From contig JAKZAP010000091.1 in assembly GCA_023053575.1 (NCBI GenBank), positions 62,001-126,000 of the forward strand: DNA of 64,000 nt, in the 5' to 3' direction. Below the pieces are notes generated by a model. That model was not told where the DNA came from, made no database searches, and saw only the letters and a list, made by a program, of their open reading frames with translations. The DNA is from Branchinecta lynchi. Taxonomy: Eukaryota > Arthropoda > Branchiopoda > Anostraca > Branchinectidae. Positions 61,626 to 64,000 of the stretch are shown in pieces; within the stretch, counting starts at the first letter, position 1, and every line of letters starts with the position of its first letter. Position numbers and translations under genes: made by a program.

Positions 61626-63245
61626 TTCCCAAAAGGTTCGCTTTCCCGCAAGGTTGGTTTTCCCACAAGGTTGGTTTTCCCGCAGGGTTTGTTTCCCCAT
61701 AAGGTTGGTTTTCCCAAAAGGTTTGTTTTCTCACAAGGTTTGTTTTCCCACTAGGTTGGTTTTCCCACAAGGTTTGTTTTCCCACAAGGTTTTTTTACCC
61801 ACAAGGTTTGTTTTCCCCCAAGGTTGTTTTTCCCACTAGGTTGGTTTTCCCACAAGGTTTGTTTTCCCACAAGCTTTGTTTTCCCCCAAGGTTGGTTTTC
61901 CCGCAAGGTTGGTTTACCCACAAGGTTTGTTTTCCCACTGTGTTGGTTTTCCCAAAAGGTTCGCTTTCCCGCAAGGTTGGTTTTCCCACAAGGTTTGTTT
62001 CCCCACAAGGTTTGTTTTCCCACAAGGTTTGTTTTCCCACAAGGTTGGTTTTCCCGAAAGGTTTGTTTCCCCACAAGGTTGGTTTTCCCATAAGGTTGGT
62101 TATCCTGCAGGGTTTGTTTTCCCACAAGGTTAGTTTTCCCGCAAGGTTTGTTTCCCCACAAGGTTTGTTTTCCCACAAGGTTTGTTTTCCCACTGTGTTG
62201 GTTTTCCCAAAAGGTTCGCTTTCCCAAAAGGTTGGTTTTCCCACAAGGTTGGTTTTCCCACAAGGTTGGTTTTCCCGCAGGGTTGCTTTCCCCATAAGGT
62301 TGGTTTTCCCAAAAGGTTCGCTTTCCCGCAAGGCTGGTTTTCCCACAAGGTTTGTTTCCCCACAATGTTTGTTTTCTCACAAGGTTTGTTTTCCCACAAG
62401 GTTGGTTTTCCCGAAAGGTTTGTTTCCCCACAAGGTTGGTTTTCCCAAAAGACTGGTTTTCCCGCAGGGTTTGTTTTCCCACAAGGTTAGTTTTCCCGCA
62501 AGGTTTGTTTTCCCACCAGGTTAGTTTTCCCACAAGGTTTGTTTCCCCACAAGGTTTGTTTCCCCACAAGGTTTGTTTTCCCACAAGAATTGTTTTCTCA
62601 CTAGGTTTGTTTTCCCACTGTGTTGGTTTTCCCAAGAGGTTCGCTTTCCCGCAAGGTTCGCTTTCCCGCAAGGTTAGTTTTCCCACAAGGTTTGTTTTCT
62701 CACAAGGTTTGTGTTCCCACTAGGTTTGTTTCCCCACAAGGTTTGTTTTCTCACAAGGTTTGTTTTCCCACAAGGTTTGTTTTCCCACAAGGCTTGTTTT
62801 CCCACAAGGTTTGTTTTGCCACAAGGTTGGTTTTCCAGAAAGGTTTGTTTCCCCACAAGGTTGGTTTTCCCACAACGTTTGTTTTCCCGCAGGGTTTGTT
62901 TTCCCACAAGGTTAGTTTTCCCGCAAGGTTTGTTTTCCCACAAGGTTAGTTTTCCCACAAGGTTTGTTTCCCCACAAGGTTTGTTTCCCCACAAGGTTTG
63001 TTTTCACACAAGGATTGTTTTCCCACAAGGTTTGTTTTCCCACTGTGTTGGTTTTCCCAAAAGGTTCGCTTTCCCGCAAGGTTGGTTTTCCCACAAGGTT
63101 GGTTTTCCCGCAGGGTTTGTTTCCCCATAAGGTTGGTTTTCCCAAAAGGTTTGTTTTCTCACAAGGTTTGTTTTCCCACTAGGTTGGTTTTCCCACAAGG
63201 TTTGTTTTCCCACAAGGTTTTTTTACCCACAAGGTTTGTTTTCCC
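60390..63245 (-). repeat. Tandem duplication of a 1,428-bp unit (84 monomers)
   Basis: Copy 1 is about 60,390-61,817 and copy 2 about 61,818-63,245, constant offset 1,428 bp. Private variants present in both include CCCATAAGGTTGGTTATCC, CAAAAGACTGG, CACAAGAATTG and a CAGAAAGG monomer. Copy 1 overlaps the end of block J, so this duplication came after it. Confidence 0.88.
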
Positions 63246-63330
63246 CTAAGGTTGGTTTTCCCGCAAGGTTGGTTTTCCCATAAGGTTGGTTTTCCCACAA
63301 GGTTGGTTTTCCCGCAAGGTTAGTTTTCCC

Positions 63331-63360
63331 ACAAGGTCTGATTTAACACAATGTTTGTTT
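63331..63360 (-). repeat. Single reverse-arm copy of the TTAAATCAGACC marker monomer
   Basis: The + strand reads GGTCTGATTTAACACAATG. This is the reverse complement of a distinctive monomer pair that occurs 14 times in the forward arm and nowhere else in the reverse arm. The neighbouring variants are also those of the forward-arm copies, inverted. Confidence 0.9.
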
Positions 63361-63914
63361 TCCCACAAGGTTGGTTTTCCCGAAAGGTTTGTTTCCCCAC
63401 AAGGTTGGTTTTCCCACAAGGTTGGTTTTCCCGCAGGGTTTGTTTTCCCACAAGGTTAGTTTTCCCGCAAGGTTTGTTTTCCCACAAGGTTGGTTTTCCC
63501 GAAAGGTTTGTTTCCCCACAAGGTTGGTTTTCCCACAAGGTTGGTTTTCCCGCAGGGTTTGTTTTCCCACAAGGTTAGTTTTCCCGCAAGGTTTGTTTCC
63601 CCACAAGGTTTGTTTTCCCACAAGGTTTGTTTTCCCACTGTGTTGGTTTTCCCAAAAGGTTCGCTTTCCCACAAGGTTGGTTTTCCCACAAGGTTGGTTT
63701 TTCCACAAGGTTGATTTTCCCGCAGGGTTGCTTTCCCCATGAGGTTGGTTTTCCCACAAGGTTTGTTTTCTCACAAGGTTTGTTTTCCCAATAGGTTGTT
63801 TTTCCCACTAGGTAGGTTTTCCCACAAGGTTTGTTTTCCCACAAGCTTTGTTTTCCCCCAAGGTTGGTTTTCCCGCAGGGTTTGTTTTCCCACACGGTTA
63901 GTTTTCCCGCAAGG

Positions 63915-63999
63915 TTTGTTTCCCCACAAGGTTTGTTTCCCCACAAGGTTTGTTTCCCCACAAGGTTTGTTTCCCCACAAGATTTGTTTCCCCACAAGG
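63915..63999 (-). repeat. Run of five near-identical four-G monomers at the right edge
   Basis: Five consecutive monomers read TTTGTTTCCCCACAAGG, with one G-to-A change in the fourth. Elsewhere this four-C variant occurs singly or up to three in a row. It indicates local expansion by single-monomer slippage; the run may continue beyond the window. Confidence 0.85.
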
Positions 64000-64000
64000 T

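Larger units (their letters stand above)
48592..64000 (-). repeat. 17-bp satellite array, reversed arm (main part)
   Basis: About 906 reverse-orientation monomers run to the end of the window, where the array is cut by the window edge. It contains the 1,037-, 2,803- and 1,428-bp tandem duplications and the 4.33-kb duplicated block. No stretch above about 30 bp departs from the monomer, and no gene, RNA or transposable element is visible. The long ORFs on both strands carry the 17-residue period and are artefacts. Confidence 0.97.

Noticed and set aside
1..64000. CRISPR array
   Set aside because: The repeats are contiguous 17-mers without spacers, and no cas gene is present.
63915..64000. Telomere-like repeat at the right edge
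   Set aside because: The unit is the 17-bp satellite variant with four C, not a 5-8-bp telomeric repeat.

Overview
The window is almost entirely one satellite DNA. About 60.8 of 64 kb is a head-to-tail array of a 17-bp monomer, consensus GGGAAAACAAACCTTGT on the + strand of the left part. The only other sequence is a single 3.2-kb non-LTR retrotransposon (LINE) fragment at 35,911-39,105. No cellular gene, tRNA, rRNA, operon or CRISPR array is visible. The LINE type (zinc-knuckle ORF1, APE-type endonuclease plus reverse transcriptase in ORF2, short tandem-repeat 3' tail) and the large higher-order satellite point to a eukaryotic nuclear genome, most likely an invertebrate animal. The species and chromosome position cannot be read from the sequence.

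Layout: (i) 1-35,910, monomers in forward orientation; (ii) 35,911-39,105, LINE copy on the minus strand inside one monomer, flanked by TGAG on both sides; (iii) 39,106-42,880, forward array resumes in phase; (iv) 42,881-48,455, monomers in reverse orientation; (v) 48,456-48,591, a 136-bp (8-monomer) forward island; (vi) 48,592-64,000, reverse orientation to the end. Each of the three orientation switches is a short hairpin with a TTGT loop. The first and third are the same junction, copied as part of a larger block.

The array is not simple. Monomers differ at fixed positions (CAAACC, CCAACC, CTAACC, GCGAACC, GCAACCC; then TTGTG, TTGCG, CTGCG, TTTCG, TTTTG, TAGTG, TTATG, CAGTG), and the order of these variants repeats over long distances. 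I recognise duplicated blocks with offsets of about 8.9, 12.1-12.5, 3.65, 3.87, 2.89, 2.8, 2.2, 5.7, 4.3, 1.43 and 1.04 kb. Many offsets are exact multiples of 17 (for example 1,428 = 84 monomers, 1,037 = 61, 2,890 = 170, 4,335 = 255), as expected from in-register unequal exchange or segmental amplification.

Because 17 is not a multiple of 3 and the consensus has no stop in any phase on either strand, the array is open in all six frames and gives hundreds of long ORFs with a 17-residue period. These are not genes. The only real coding sequence is the decayed LINE: a 5'-truncated ORF1 (Gag-like, three zinc knuckles) whose TGA stop overlaps the probable ORF2 ATG (ATGA), and an ORF2 (endonuclease, RT, C-terminal segment) broken by one frameshift and two in-frame stops. 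It is a pseudogene.
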